Below are positions 33,995 through 43,870 of a stretch of DNA of 51,350 nt, piece after piece; positions within the stretch are counted from its first letter, which is position 1, and each line of letters opens with the position of its first letter. The notes below the pieces were generated by a model, which worked only from the letters and a program-made list of their open reading frames with translations, was not told where the DNA came from and did not search any database. Source of the stretch: an uncultured Bacteroidales bacterium (lineage in GTDB: Bacteria > Bacteroidota > Bacteroidia > Bacteroidales > UBA932); assembly GCA_944323775.1 (NCBI GenBank), contig CALUTT010000035.1:1-51350 (forward strand). The letters are read 5' to 3'. The translations under genes were made by a program, and so were the position numbers.

Positions 33995-35125
33995 ATGCAC
34001 CGAATGGATTCAGCGCTGAGTTCGTCGTATGTGATAGACGGAGTCCTGCAGGAAATGACTCCGGCCCGGATTCTTGCGGCCGTTACGGAGAACGCGCCTG
34101 AGTGCGTCGAGGACAGCTCCGCACAGCCATTGGTGGATGAAAGCGTTGACGCTCCCGTCAGGAGTGTAGACTGCAACTCGTTCGATATCCAGTACTGCCT
34201 GGACGCAGTCCGCAAATGCGCGCAGCCGTTTCCGTATGCGTCGGCGGTATCAGCGACGCGCTTCCTCATAGGTTCCGCGCTTGTCGGCTTCCTGTGGCAG
34301 AAAGGGCATTTCCGTCTCGGAAACCTTCGGCTTGCCGCAGAATGGAAATGGGATGAGGATCCGGTCGGTGCGATGGCAGCCTTCTACCGCAGCGTGGAGT
34401 CCGCGTCGGACTACATTGATGCCCTGGGAATAATGTTTTCCTCTTACAGCTATGAAAGGTCGTCGGCGTGCATGTCGTCGCTTTCTTTCTTTCCTTCTCT
34501 GTCCTCCATAGTTCCAGGGGACGATCCTTCTGCCATTCATGAGCCGTTTTCCGCTGAAAACGCTTCTCTTGCTGAAGGCCGTACATGTGCAGACACCTTC
34601 GTGCCAGACGAGTCGAGCTGGATAATATACATCCCGTTCGATCCGTCGGATTTCAGGCTTGGCGGATCCCTGCTGTCTTCAGCCCTGTGCCTTTCAGGCT
34701 CTGACCCGAGGATAGAGGATGCAGACTATTTCATCGACTGCTTTGAGGTCGTCCGGGAGTTTTCCGAAGATTCAGTGCTGCTTTCCGCCGCCACGGTAGG
34801 CAGGGGAGGGCTCGCATCTACGCTGGAGTCAATGTGCTCTTCCGGAGTAGGAGTCTCCGCCGACTTGTCGGCCCTGATGCGGGCGTATGGAGAGAAAAGC
34901 GCTGTCAGGGTGCTGTTCTCCGAGATTCCGGGAGCGGTGATCCAGATCAGGGACTCTGATTTTGACTATGTCGATGCGGAGCTCCTGCTGCAGGACGTGG
35001 CATATTTCCCGCTTGGCCACCCGGACAGTACCGACGCGTCACTGCGGTTCAGCCTTGCGGAGAAGTCTGCGATACAGACTATATTGGAATCCCTTTTGCA
35101 GAATGCGGGGGGAGAATCAGAATAA
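33995..35125 (+). CDS. Degenerate PurL-like (AIR synthase-related) protein
   Basis: 376 residues with no signal peptide. The C-terminal ~150 residues follow the pattern of the second half of a PurL/AIR-synthase domain: GGSLLSSALCLSG, then LLSAATVGRGGLASTLESMC, GVGVSADLSALM, and VLFSEIPGAVIQI (compare LFSE.PGR..V in PurL). The acidic DxSDGG segment of active members is replaced by TVGRGG, so ATP/Mg catalysis is unlikely. The middle has RLAAEWKWDEDPVGAMAAFYRSVESASDYIDALG, also reminiscent of the family. The glutaminase domain is missing. It lies 9 nt upstream of phoH in the same unit. Function unknown; a regulatory or structural paralogue is the best guess. Confidence 0.65.
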   Translation: MHRMDSALSSSYVIDGVLQEMTPARILAAVTENAPECVEDSSAQPLVDESVDAPVRSVDCNSFDIQYCLDAVRKCAQPFPYASAVSATRFLIGSALVGFLWQKGHFRLGNLRLAAEWKWDEDPVGAMAAFYRSVESASDYIDALGIMFSSYSYERSSACMSSLSFFPSLSSIVPGDDPSAIHEPFSAENASLAEGRTCADTFVPDESSWIIYIPFDPSDFRLGGSLLSSALCLSGSDPRIEDADYFIDCFEVVREFSEDSVLLSAATVGRGGLASTLESMCSSGVGVSADLSALMRAYGEKSAVRVLFSEIPGAVIQIRDSDFDYVDAELLLQDVAYFPLGHPDSTDASLRFSLAEKSAIQTILESLLQNAGGESE

Positions 35126-35134
35126 CCACATAAT

Positions 35135-36475
35135 ATGGGCAAACAGAAAATATTCGTGCTCGATACCAATGTGATACTGCACGACCACAAAGCCATCAGG
35201 CATTTTCAAGACAATAACCTTGTCATCCCGATTGCCGTGGCGGAAGAACTTGACAAGTTCAAGAAGGGCAATGACGCCCTTTCATACAATGCGAGGGCCT
35301 TCATGAGGGATATCGACCGCATCACCGAAGGAAAGAGCTTCGGCCGGGACGGTCTTCCCATCGGCCCCGGACTCGGGCGCATCAAGGTTGAACCGAACCA
35401 TCCCTTTACCGGAGAGTATGCCGACATGTTCAGGGATGACATTCCTGACCACAGGATACTGTCTACCGCAATGTGGGTGCGTGACAACAATCCTGGAACT
35501 TTCGTCGCGCTTGTGACCAAGGACCTGAATCTCAGGCTCAAGGCCAAGGCCGCAGGTATGCAGGTCCAGGACTACCTTACCGACAAGATTGACGAGGCCA
35601 AGATCGAGAACTCGCAGAAAGAGGTGCAGACCTACACCCTGCCGTCCGACAAGATGCAGGCCCTATGCTACGGACCTTCGGTCCAGCTGGACTGGCAGGA
35701 TGTCGTGGAGTCCCGTCCGCAGCCCAACCAGATGTACAAGCTGAAGTGGGAGTCCGGAGACGGTGGCTGCGTATGCGCCCGTTATGACGCTGACAAGGAC
35801 AAGATCGTGCTGGTGAAGGCCAGGCAGGCATACGGGATACGTCCACGCAATGACGAGCAGACGATGGCTCTGGACGCGCTGCTGAATCCGAAGATAGACC
35901 TTGTAGCCCTCACAGGAGGCGCCGGTACCGGCAAAACTCTGCTCGCACTTGCCGCTGCTCTCGAACAGGAGAAGGAATACGAGCAGATTGTCCTTTCCCG
36001 TCCTGCCGTGATACTCGGAAACCAGGATCTCGGTTTCCTCCCCGGTGACCAGAAGGCCAAGATGGGCCCGTTCCTCCAGCCTCTGATGGACAACCTCAAT
36101 GTAATAAAGAGCCAGTTCCGGCCCAATTCCAGGGAGGCGCTCAAAATCGACAGCATGCTGACGCAGGAGAAACTGCTGATCGAGCCTCTGGCATACATAA
36201 GGGGAAGGAGCCTTGGAAAATGCTATTTCATTATCGACGAGGCCCAGAACCTTACGCCTCACGAGATCAAGACCATAATCACCCGCGCCGGAGAGGGCAC
36301 CAAGATGGTTTTCACCGGAGATATCTTCCAGATAGACCAGCCGTATCTGGACCAGTGGTCGAACGGTCTGACGCACCTCGAGGAAAAACTTTCCGGACAG
36401 AAAATCTTCCAGCATGTTTTCCTGCGGAAGGGAGAGCGCAGCCGACTGTCCGACCTCGCGGCAAAGTTGCTATAG
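35135..36475 (+). CDS. phoH: PIN-PhoH family ATPase
   Basis: 446 residues. The N-terminal PIN nuclease-like domain (about 5-140) has FVLDTNVILHD with the metal-binding Asp, EELDKFKKG, and DHRILSTA. The C-terminal PhoH P-loop ATPase has Walker A GGAGTGKT near 262-269, RPAVILGNQDLGFLPGDQKAKMGPF, Walker B YFIIDEAQNLTPHEIKTIITR, and VFTGDIFQID. PIN-PhoH proteins are RNA-directed helicase-ribonucleases in studied bacteria. It is probably co-transcribed with the PurL-like gene. The ppdK promoter starts inside its last codons. Confidence 0.95.
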   Translation: MGKQKIFVLDTNVILHDHKAIRHFQDNNLVIPIAVAEELDKFKKGNDALSYNARAFMRDIDRITEGKSFGRDGLPIGPGLGRIKVEPNHPFTGEYADMFRDDIPDHRILSTAMWVRDNNPGTFVALVTKDLNLRLKAKAAGMQVQDYLTDKIDEAKIENSQKEVQTYTLPSDKMQALCYGPSVQLDWQDVVESRPQPNQMYKLKWESGDGGCVCARYDADKDKIVLVKARQAYGIRPRNDEQTMALDALLNPKIDLVALTGGAGTGKTLLALAAALEQEKEYEQIVLSRPAVILGNQDLGFLPGDQKAKMGPFLQPLMDNLNVIKSQFRPNSREALKIDSMLTQEKLLIEPLAYIRGRSLGKCYFIIDEAQNLTPHEIKTIITRAGEGTKMVFTGDIFQIDQPYLDQWSNGLTHLEEKLSGQKIFQHVFLRKGERSRLSDLAAKLL

Positions 36476-36497
36476 TCATAAATTTGACATAAATTTG
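36467..36497 (+). promoter_or_regulatory. ppdK promoter with a duplicated -7 box
   Basis: TTG (36467-36469), 20 nt, TAAATTTG (36490-36497). The 10-mer CATAAATTTG occurs twice, at 36477-36486 and 36488-36497, giving two consensus -7 boxes 11 bp apart. The -33 suits the second. It predicts a leader of about 60 nt. Confidence 0.65.
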
Positions 36498-36561
36498 CGT
36501 CCCCTGAAATTGACGACATAATCAATATTGACAATAAATAATTTAATTGACGTTTTTACCT

Positions 36562-39285
36562 ATGTTTGAAGTGAAGAAACGTGTGTATTGCTTCGGTGGG
36601 AAGACCGCCGAAGGTGACGGCTCCATGCGCGAACTCCTCGGTGGTAAAGGTGCCAATCTCGCCGAGATGAGCAGGCTTGGAATGCCTGTCCCGGCAGGAT
36701 TCACCATAACTACCGAATGCTGCGCAGAGTACTACGAGCTGGGCGGGGGGTATACCGAGGACCTGAAACTTGAGGTCAGCGGTGCGATGAATGCCATGGA
36801 AAGAGTCATGGGCAAGAAATTCGGCGACCCCAAGGATCCTCTTCTGGTAAGCTGCCGTTCCGGCGCGAGGAGTTCTATGCCCGGCATGATGGATACTATC
36901 CTGAATATCGGCCTGTGCTCCGAAACTATTCCCGGTATGATAGAGAAGACGGGCAATCCCCGTTTCGTGTACGATGCGTACCGTCGTCTAATAATGATGT
37001 ATTCCGATGTCGTCATGGAGAAGGCAGAGGGAATAGAGCCGGCGGACGGGCAGGGCATACGCCAGCAGCTCGACCGCATGATGAACGAGGTGAAGGAAGC
37101 CAAGGGCTATGCTTCGGACACCGACCTGACAGTCGACGATCTTAAGGATCTCTGCGAGAGGTTCAAGGTGAAGATCAAGGAAGTGCTCGGAGTAGAGTTC
37201 CCGGACAATGCGAAAGAGCAGTTGTGGGGGTCTATCGGTGGCGTGTTCAAGTCATGGAACGGAAAGAGGGCCATAGCATACAGACGTATCGAGAAGATTC
37301 CTGATGACTGGGGTACCGCGGTGAACGTGCAGGCCATGGTTTTCGGCAACATGGGCAACACGTCCGCAACAGGTGTGGCGTTCTCACGCAACCCTGCGAG
37401 CGGCGACAACAAATTCTACGGAGAGTGGCTTATCAATGCACAGGGAGAGGATGTCGTTGCCGGAATCCGTACTCCTAACCCTCTCAACGAGGCTACCAAG
37501 ACCGAGCACAACAAGAATCTCCAGTCACTTGAAAAAGCGATGCCGGAAGTCTACAGGGAACTGGACGATATCCGCAAGAGGCTTGAAGCCCATTTCCATG
37601 ATATGCAGGACATCGAGTTTACCATTCAGGAGGGCAAGCTGTGGATGCTTCAGTGCCGTATCGGCAAGCGTACTGGCCTGGCTGCCCTGAAAATGGCGAT
37701 GGACATGCTTTCCGAGGGTATGATCGACGAGAAGACTGCCGTGATGAGAGTCTCTCCTGCACAGCTCGACGAGATACTCCATCCCGTACTCGACTCCAGG
37801 TCTGAAAAGACGGCTAAAGTCGTAGGCCGCGGACTTCCCGCGTCTCCGGGCGGAGCCGTCGGCACTCTTGTGTTCGATTCCCAGTCTGCCATGGATGCCG
37901 CTCAGGAAGGACGCAAGGTTATCCTTGTCCGCGAGGAGACGTCTCCGGAGGATATCCAGGGAATGCGTGCATCAGCCGGAATACTTACCCAGAGGGGTGG
38001 AATGACCTCTCATGCCGCGCTCGTCGCCAGAGGCTGGGGCAAGTGCTGCATTGTCGGCTGTGAATCAATGAAGATCAACCTCGAGCAGAAGACTGTCACT
38101 TTCGGAAAGGGATCCAAGGTCTACAAGGAAGGCGACTGGTTCTCTCTCAACGGCAGCAAGGGTCTCGTGTACGACTCGAAGATTGAGACGATGGACGCAA
38201 GTGAGAATCCTGTCTTCATTAAGTTCATGAGCATAGTGGACAAGTACCGCAGGCTCGGTATACGTACCAACGCCGATACTCCAGAAGACGCCCAGAGGGC
38301 CCTTCAGTTCGGTGCCGAGGGCATAGGTCTGTTCAGAATCGAGCACATGTTCTATGGAAAGAACTCCGATGTCCCTCTTGCCAAACTGCGCAAGATGATC
38401 CTGTGCACTACCGACGAGGAGCGCAGGGCGGCTCTTGCCGAACTCGAGCCGTTCATCAAGGCTTCAGTGAAGAGCACTCTCAAGATCATGGACGGCAAGC
38501 CTGTCGTTTTCCGTCTGCTTGACCCTCCTCTCCACGAGTTCGTGCCCAAGACCATAGACAAGGAGACCGAGGTCGCCAATGAACTTGGAATCGGTGTCGA
38601 CGAGGTAATCAAGCGCGGCGAGAAACTCCACGAGGTCAATCCTATGATGGGACTGCGCGGTGTGCGTCTGCATGTGACATATCCTCTGATTGCCGAGACC
38701 CAGTACAGGGCGATTTTCACGGCAGTCGCCGAACTGCAGAAAGACGGTCTTCATCCTCAGGCCGAGATAATGATCCCTGTTACCGTATCTGCCAGGGAGC
38801 TCAGCTTCCAGAAAGCGATCTGCGACCGCGTCAAGTGTGAGGTTGAGGCCAGGACCGAGCAGAGTATCGAATATCACTTCGGTACCATGATCGAGATCCC
38901 CCGTGCGGCACTTACCGGCGAGAGGATGGCGCGTGCCGCCGAGTTCTTCTCTTTCGGAACGAACGACCTTACCCAGATGACCTTCGGATTCTCACGCGAC
39001 GACGTCGGAACGTTCATGGGAGACTATCTCGGACACAAGATACTTGACGCCGACCCGTTCCAGACCATAGACACCAAGGGTGTCGGCAAACTTGTCGAAT
39101 ATGGTATCCAGGCCGGACGCGGCAGGCGTGCCGATCTGAAGTGCGGCGTCTGCGGTGAGCATGGCGGCGATCCTGACTCGATCAAGTTCTTCAACCGTAT
39201 AGGAATCGACTATGTCAGCTGCTCTCCTTTCCGTGTGCCGATTGCAAGGCTTGCAGCGGCGCAGGCTGCGATAGAGCAGGCATAG
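36562..39285 (+). CDS. ppdK: Pyruvate, phosphate dikinase
   Basis: Interconverts pyruvate + ATP + Pi and phosphoenolpyruvate + AMP + PPi, using a swinging phospho-His. 907 residues from ATG 36562 (MFEVKKRVYCFGG); a TTG 15 nt earlier is rejected as less likely. N-terminal nucleotide-binding domain: GGKGANLAEMSRLGMPVPAGFTI and SCRSGARSSMPGMMDT. Central domain: GGMTSHAALVARGWGK, with the catalytic His 484. C-terminal TIM barrel: GTNDLTQMTFGFSRDD and CGEHGGDP. It is a single-gene unit with its own promoter and a strong terminator, consistent with a central anaerobic glycolytic/gluconeogenic enzyme. Confidence 0.97.
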   Translation: MFEVKKRVYCFGGKTAEGDGSMRELLGGKGANLAEMSRLGMPVPAGFTITTECCAEYYELGGGYTEDLKLEVSGAMNAMERVMGKKFGDPKDPLLVSCRSGARSSMPGMMDTILNIGLCSETIPGMIEKTGNPRFVYDAYRRLIMMYSDVVMEKAEGIEPADGQGIRQQLDRMMNEVKEAKGYASDTDLTVDDLKDLCERFKVKIKEVLGVEFPDNAKEQLWGSIGGVFKSWNGKRAIAYRRIEKIPDDWGTAVNVQAMVFGNMGNTSATGVAFSRNPASGDNKFYGEWLINAQGEDVVAGIRTPNPLNEATKTEHNKNLQSLEKAMPEVYRELDDIRKRLEAHFHDMQDIEFTIQEGKLWMLQCRIGKRTGLAALKMAMDMLSEGMIDEKTAVMRVSPAQLDEILHPVLDSRSEKTAKVVGRGLPASPGGAVGTLVFDSQSAMDAAQEGRKVILVREETSPEDIQGMRASAGILTQRGGMTSHAALVARGWGKCCIVGCESMKINLEQKTVTFGKGSKVYKEGDWFSLNGSKGLVYDSKIETMDASENPVFIKFMSIVDKYRRLGIRTNADTPEDAQRALQFGAEGIGLFRIEHMFYGKNSDVPLAKLRKMILCTTDEERRAALAELEPFIKASVKSTLKIMDGKPVVFRLLDPPLHEFVPKTIDKETEVANELGIGVDEVIKRGEKLHEVNPMMGLRGVRLHVTYPLIAETQYRAIFTAVAELQKDGLHPQAEIMIPVTVSARELSFQKAICDRVKCEVEARTEQSIEYHFGTMIEIPRAALTGERMARAAEFFSFGTNDLTQMTFGFSRDDVGTFMGDYLGHKILDADPFQTIDTKGVGKLVEYGIQAGRGRRADLKCGVCGEHGGDPDSIKFFNRIGIDYVSCSPFRVPIARLAAAQAAIEQA

Positions 39286-39305
39286 CACCTGTCTGGACAG
39301 AAATG

Positions 39306-39340
39306 AAAAAGGGACCCGCTTCAATGCGGGTCCCTTTTTT
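39306..39340. terminator. Strong bidirectional terminator between ppdK and the convergent membrane-protein gene
   Basis: A perfect 9-bp stem GGGACCCGC/GCGGGTCCC (39311-39319, 39326-39334) with loop TTCAAT, preceded by AAAAA and followed by TTTTTT. The A/T flanks make it work in both directions. Confidence 0.93.
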
Positions 39341-39366
39341 CGTGCCGTTGGCAGACAAGCCGGATG

Positions 39367-39732
39367 TCAGGCCTTGAAAGGATAGAACCTGTACTGTCTC
39401 AAGGTTCCGTTCTCGTCGACCATGAAATTATAGCTGATGTCTGTCGAAGCCCTTCTGGCTATTTCGCGTATGGAGGAATCATAGTCCGAGGCCTTGATGT
39501 ATTTGCTGCCAGAGTTGTCTTCGTATATCGGGACGCCGGCCTGACCGTTGACGGAGAATCTCCCGGCACGGGTCAGCATCTCTCCCTGCCAGAATCCTGC
39601 CGGCCCTCTCTGCTGTACTGCCCCTTTTCCGAAAGGACGCAGCAGACCTGCAATTATCCTGAAAAGCAGGAGGAACAGCCCGAATACGATTATTATCGCC
39701 AGCCAGAACAGAGATCCGATTATCGTAAACAT
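39367..39732 (-). CDS. Small single-TM protein of unknown function
   Basis: 121 residues. The N-terminus is one long hydrophobic helix (IIGSLFWLAIIIVFGLFLLLFRIIAGLL, about 4-31), followed by a basic segment and a soluble domain with YEDNSGSKYIKASDYDSSIREIARRASTDISYNF. No known motif recognised. It starts 15 nt after the glyA stop on the same strand, so it is probably the second gene of the glyA unit. It ends just beyond the bidirectional terminator. Confidence 0.7.
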   Translation of the reverse strand: MFTIIGSLFWLAIIIVFGLFLLLFRIIAGLLRPFGKGAVQQRGPAGFWQGEMLTRAGRFSVNGQAGVPIYEDNSGSKYIKASDYDSSIREIARRASTDISYNFMVDENGTLRQYRFYPFKA

Positions 39733-39747
39733 CTTCTTCTGTACGGA

Positions 39748-41100
39748 CTAGTATTTGTTAAGCGGTACGCCTGCCGTCATCTGGTTGACTTTCTTCTTTA
39801 CTGATTCGAGAACGGCGTCGTGTTTCTCAAGACTGCGAAGCTGTGCCTCTGTCGGAGTGTCGGTCTTTTTAAGGCTGAGGGCCTCTATGTTCTCGTCGCA
39901 TGAGCAGAGGACTTCGTCAATGAGACTCACAATTTCGGTCATGTCTTTCTCAACGAATCCCCTTGAAGTGACGGCAGGGGTCCCGACCCTGATGCCTGAA
40001 GTCTGGAAGGCGCTGCGGGTATCGAAAGGTACCATGTTCTTGTTTACGGTGATTCCGGCCTTCTCGAGCTGGGTTTCGGCTACACGTCCGTTGAGTTTCT
40101 CGAACTTGCCCCTCAGGTCGACAAGCATGAGGTGGTTGTCAGTCCCTCCGCTGACGATCTTGTACCCGCGTTTCAGGAATTCGGCGCACATGGCCTTCGC
40201 GTTGGCGAGAACCTGTTTCTGGTATGTGACGAATTCCGGCTGCTGGGCCTCGAAGAATGCAACGGCTTTCGCTGCAATGACATGCTCGAGCGGCCCGCCC
40301 TGGGTGCCCGGAAATACCGATGAGTCAAGCACCTGGCTCATCTTCTTTACGACTCCCTTGGTTGTCGTCCTGCCCTGGGGATCATCGAAGTCCTTGCCGA
40401 TGAGGATGACTCCGCCACGCGGTCCTCTCAACGTCTTGTGTGTGGTCGAAGTGACGATATGGGCATATTTGACAGGGTTTTTCAGCAGACCTGCAGCAAT
40501 CAGGCCGGCTGTATGCGCCATGTCTATCCACAGAACGGCTCCTACCTTGTCGGCTATTGACCGCATCCTTTCATAGTCCCATTCGCGGGAATATGCGGAT
40601 GCTCCGCCGATGATCAGCTTGGGCCTGCATTCCATGGCCTTGGCTTCCATCGCATCGTAGTCTATCATCCCGGTCTCGGGATTGAGACCATAGGCAACGG
40701 CATGGTATAGGATGCCGGATGCATTCACTGGCGATCCGTGGGTGAGATGCCCTCCCTGGCTGAGGTCGAGTCCCATGAAGGTGTCTCCGGGCTTGAGGAT
40801 GGCCATGATGACGGCCATGTTTGCCTGGGCACCGGAATGAGGCTGGACATTCGCCCACTCTGCGTCGTAGAGAGCCTTCAGCCTGTCGATTGCGAGCTGC
40901 TCGATCTGGTCGATTATCTCGCATCCTCCGTAATATCGCCTGCCGGGGTATCCTTCAGCATACTTGTTGGTGCAGATGGATCCCATTGCCTTCAGAACGC
41001 CGTCCGTAACATAGTTTTCGGAGGCTATGAGTTCGAGGCCGGATTCCTGCCGCTCCCTCTCCCTCTTTATCAAATCGATGATCTGGATGTCCTGTTTCAT
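39748..41100 (-). CDS. glyA: Serine hydroxymethyltransferase
   Basis: PLP enzyme converting serine + tetrahydrofolate to glycine + 5,10-methylene-tetrahydrofolate. 450 residues from ATG 41100 ([30 protein letters not shown]). Motifs: [40 protein letters not shown], and the PLP-binding Lys in [13 protein letters not shown] (K222). The C-terminal ~25 residues ([19 protein letters not shown]...) are a modest extension. A longer in-frame reading to 41817 is only the antisense of trmH and is rejected. It has a perfect promoter at 41128-41159. Confidence 0.97.
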   Translation of the reverse strand: MKQDIQIIDLIKRERERQESGLELIASENYVTDGVLKAMGSICTNKYAEGYPGRRYYGGCEIIDQIEQLAIDRLKALYDAEWANVQPHSGAQANMAVIMAILKPGDTFMGLDLSQGGHLTHGSPVNASGILYHAVAYGLNPETGMIDYDAMEAKAMECRPKLIIGGASAYSREWDYERMRSIADKVGAVLWIDMAHTAGLIAAGLLKNPVKYAHIVTSTTHKTLRGPRGGVILIGKDFDDPQGRTTTKGVVKKMSQVLDSSVFPGTQGGPLEHVIAAKAVAFFEAQQPEFVTYQKQVLANAKAMCAEFLKRGYKIVSGGTDNHLMLVDLRGKFEKLNGRVAETQLEKAGITVNKNMVPFDTRSAFQTSGIRVGTPAVTSRGFVEKDMTEIVSLIDEVLCSCDENIEALSLKKTDTPTEAQLRSLEKHDAVLESVKKKVNQMTAGVPLNKY

Positions 41101-41127
41101 AAGGTTTCTGTAGTTGTTCAATAGGCA

Positions 41128-41159
41128 CAAATATAGTAATAAGAAGAGTGCCGAACAAA
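41128..41159 (-). promoter_or_regulatory. glyA promoter
   Basis: Minus strand: TTTG (41159-41156), 20 nt, TATATTTG (41135-41128), a perfect match, giving a leader of about 20 nt to ATG 41100. Confidence 0.85.
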
Positions 41160-41181
41160 TGTTTTTCCTCCTGGACGGGTG

Positions 41182-41212
41182 ACGTTTCCGCATGCAGCCC
41201 TGGAAACGTTTC
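41182..41212. promoter_or_regulatory. Inverted repeats in the glyA/trmH divergent region, candidate operator
   Basis: ACGTTTCC (41182-41189), 12-nt spacer, GGAAACGT (41202-41209): a perfect 8-bp dyad with arms 20 bp apart. The right arm is part of a second perfect palindrome, GAAACGTTTC (41203-41212), with the AAACGTTT core seen in LacI/PurR-type operators. It lies 4 nt upstream of the trmH -33 box and 43 nt upstream of the glyA -33. Confidence 0.5.
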
Positions 41213-41216
41213 AGCT

Positions 41217-41248
41217 TTTGGGCCGTTGTAAAAAGATGACTACCTTTG
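41217..41248 (+). promoter_or_regulatory. trmH-like gene promoter
   Basis: TTTG (41217-41220), 20 nt, TACCTTTG (41241-41248), a perfect match, identical in its -7 box to the rRNA promoters. The ATG at 41236 lies inside it, so translation must begin further on, at GTG 41254, 5 nt after the box. Confidence 0.8.
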
Positions 41249-41253
41249 CGCCC

Positions 41254-41796
41254 GTGGAAAACAGAAAACTGACCAATGCGCAGCTGGGCAGGATCAGCCC
41301 GGAAGAATATGCGCGTCTGCCGCACTCTGGTGTGGTTCTGCTTCTGGACAATGTCAGGAGCGCTTATAACGTGGGCAGCGCGTTCCGTACGTGCGATGCT
41401 TTCAAGGTAGACAGGCTTTTCCTGTGTGGAATAAGCGCATGCCCTCCGTCTGCCGAAATTCACAAGACAGCCCTCGGGGCGGAGCTGAGTGTTCCGTGGA
41501 CGCATGTAGGCGATACGATTGAAGCGGTTTCCGGCCTGCGTTCGGAGGGATACCGTATAATATGTGTGGAACAGGTCGAACGGCCCACTCTGCTGCAGGA
41601 TTTCGTGCCCGACCCTGGAGAGAAGTATGCGCTTGTGTTCGGAAACGAGGTTGACGGGGTGCGCCAGGATGTCATAGATTCTGCGGACAGTGTCGTGGAA
41701 ATACCACAGTTCGGGACTAAACATTCTTTGAACGTATCGGTTTCCGTCGGCGTCGTCCTGTGGCACATGACATTTTGTCATTGGCACGGACATTGA
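41254..41796 (+). CDS. TrmH-like RNA 2'-O-methyltransferase
   Basis: 180-residue SAM-dependent ribose methyltransferase of the SpoU superfamily, made of the knot domain only. Motif 1 [22 protein letters not shown], motif 2 [11 protein letters not shown], motif 3 [24 protein letters not shown] target unknown. Start: GTG 41254 gives [15 protein letters not shown], and relatives in the phylum begin just before the RKL.T..LGRIS segment as far as I recall. The upstream ATG 41236 would lie within the promoter. The transcript is therefore predicted to be leaderless. groES follows 62 nt later. Confidence 0.88.
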   Translation: MENRKLTNAQLGRISPEEYARLPHSGVVLLLDNVRSAYNVGSAFRTCDAFKVDRLFLCGISACPPSAEIHKTALGAELSVPWTHVGDTIEAVSGLRSEGYRIICVEQVERPTLLQDFVPDPGEKYALVFGNEVDGVRQDVIDSADSVVEIPQFGTKHSLNVSVSVGVVLWHMTFCHWHGH

Positions 41797-41807
41797 TGTC
41801 AAGGGGG

Positions 41808-41826
41808 CTGTCGGCAATGCCGGCAG
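41808..41826 (+). terminator. GC-rich hairpin between trmH-like gene and groES
   Basis: CTGTCGGC/GCCGGCAG, 8 bp with one G-T pair and a 3-nt loop. There is no T-run after it, so it may not terminate. It could be a 3'-end stabiliser or part of groES control. I see no consensus promoter and no CIRCE element before groES. Confidence 0.3.
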
Positions 41827-41858
41827 TACAAGATTGACAAAACAAAATTTATAGCATT

Positions 41859-42125
41859 ATGATTAGACCATTGGCAGATAGAGTCCTTGTGGAGCCCAAG
41901 GAGGCGGAGACAAAGACGGCAGCAGGTATTTACATCCCCGATACGGCAAAGGAAAAGCCGCAGCAAGGAAAAGTGATAGCCGTAGGCCCAGGCAAAAAGG
42001 ATGAGCCTATGGAGCTGAAGGTCGGTGATGAAGTGCTGTACGGCAAGTACGCCGGCACCGAGGTTACCCTCGAGGACAAGAAATATCTTATCGTCAAGCA
42101 GTCAGACGTCCTGGCTGTCCTGTAG
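41859..42125 (+). CDS. groES: Co-chaperonin GroES
   Basis: Heptameric lid of the GroEL chamber. 88 residues, slightly shorter than E. coli Gro[19 protein letters not shown] at the N-terminus, mobile-loop region [28 protein letters not shown], and C-terminal [14 protein letters not shown]. It precedes groEL by 33 nt in a standard groESL pair. No HrcA-type CIRCE inverted repeat is upstream, and the usual TAnnTTTG box is not evident, so the heat-shock control route is not visible. Confidence 0.97.
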   Translation: MIRPLADRVLVEPKEAETKTAAGIYIPDTAKEKPQQGKVIAVGPGKKDEPMELKVGDEVLYGKYAGTEVTLEDKKYLIVKQSDVLAVL

Positions 42126-42140
42126 TATTGGTTTAGTTAG

Positions 42141-43781
<1,641 letters not shown>

Positions 43782-43804
43782 TCCGGACGGGACTTTAGAA
43801 TTAT

Positions 43805-43841
43805 GCTCCGGAGGCCTTTGAGGCTTCCGGAGCTTTTTTTT
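43805..43841 (+). terminator. groEL terminator
   Basis: GCTCCGGA-G-GCCT / AGGC-T-TCCGGAGC: a 12-bp stem with one mismatch and a 3-nt loop, then eight Ts. The T-run also supplies the upstream part of the next gene's promoter region. Confidence 0.93.
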
Positions 43842-43857
43842 GTGCGGCCGCATTTAT

Positions 43858-43865
43858 TATATTTG
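43858..43865 (+). promoter_or_regulatory. -7 box of the sensor kinase gene
   Basis: TATATTTG, a perfect -7 box ending 5 nt before the ATG at 43871, so the transcript should start at or within a few nt of the start codon. The -33 is not canonical: a TTTG occurs 15 nt upstream at the end of the groEL terminator T-run (43839-43842), and T-rich sequence covers the normal position. Confidence 0.5.
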
Positions 43866-43870
43866 CATTC

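Noticed and set aside
36510-36551. Repeated TTGAC in the ppdK leader
   Set aside because: Four occurrences with irregular spacing (26, 18, 19) in A/T-rich DNA; not enough to call an operator.
41101-41817. N-terminal extension of the glyA frame to 689 residues
   Set aside because: The extra part is antisense to the TrmH-like gene and upstream of the glyA promoter; SHMT homology starts at ATG 41100.
41797-41858. CIRCE/HrcA element before groES
   Set aside because: The GC-rich hairpin there does not match TTAGCACTC-N9-GAGTGCTAA; no heat-shock operator of known type can be named.
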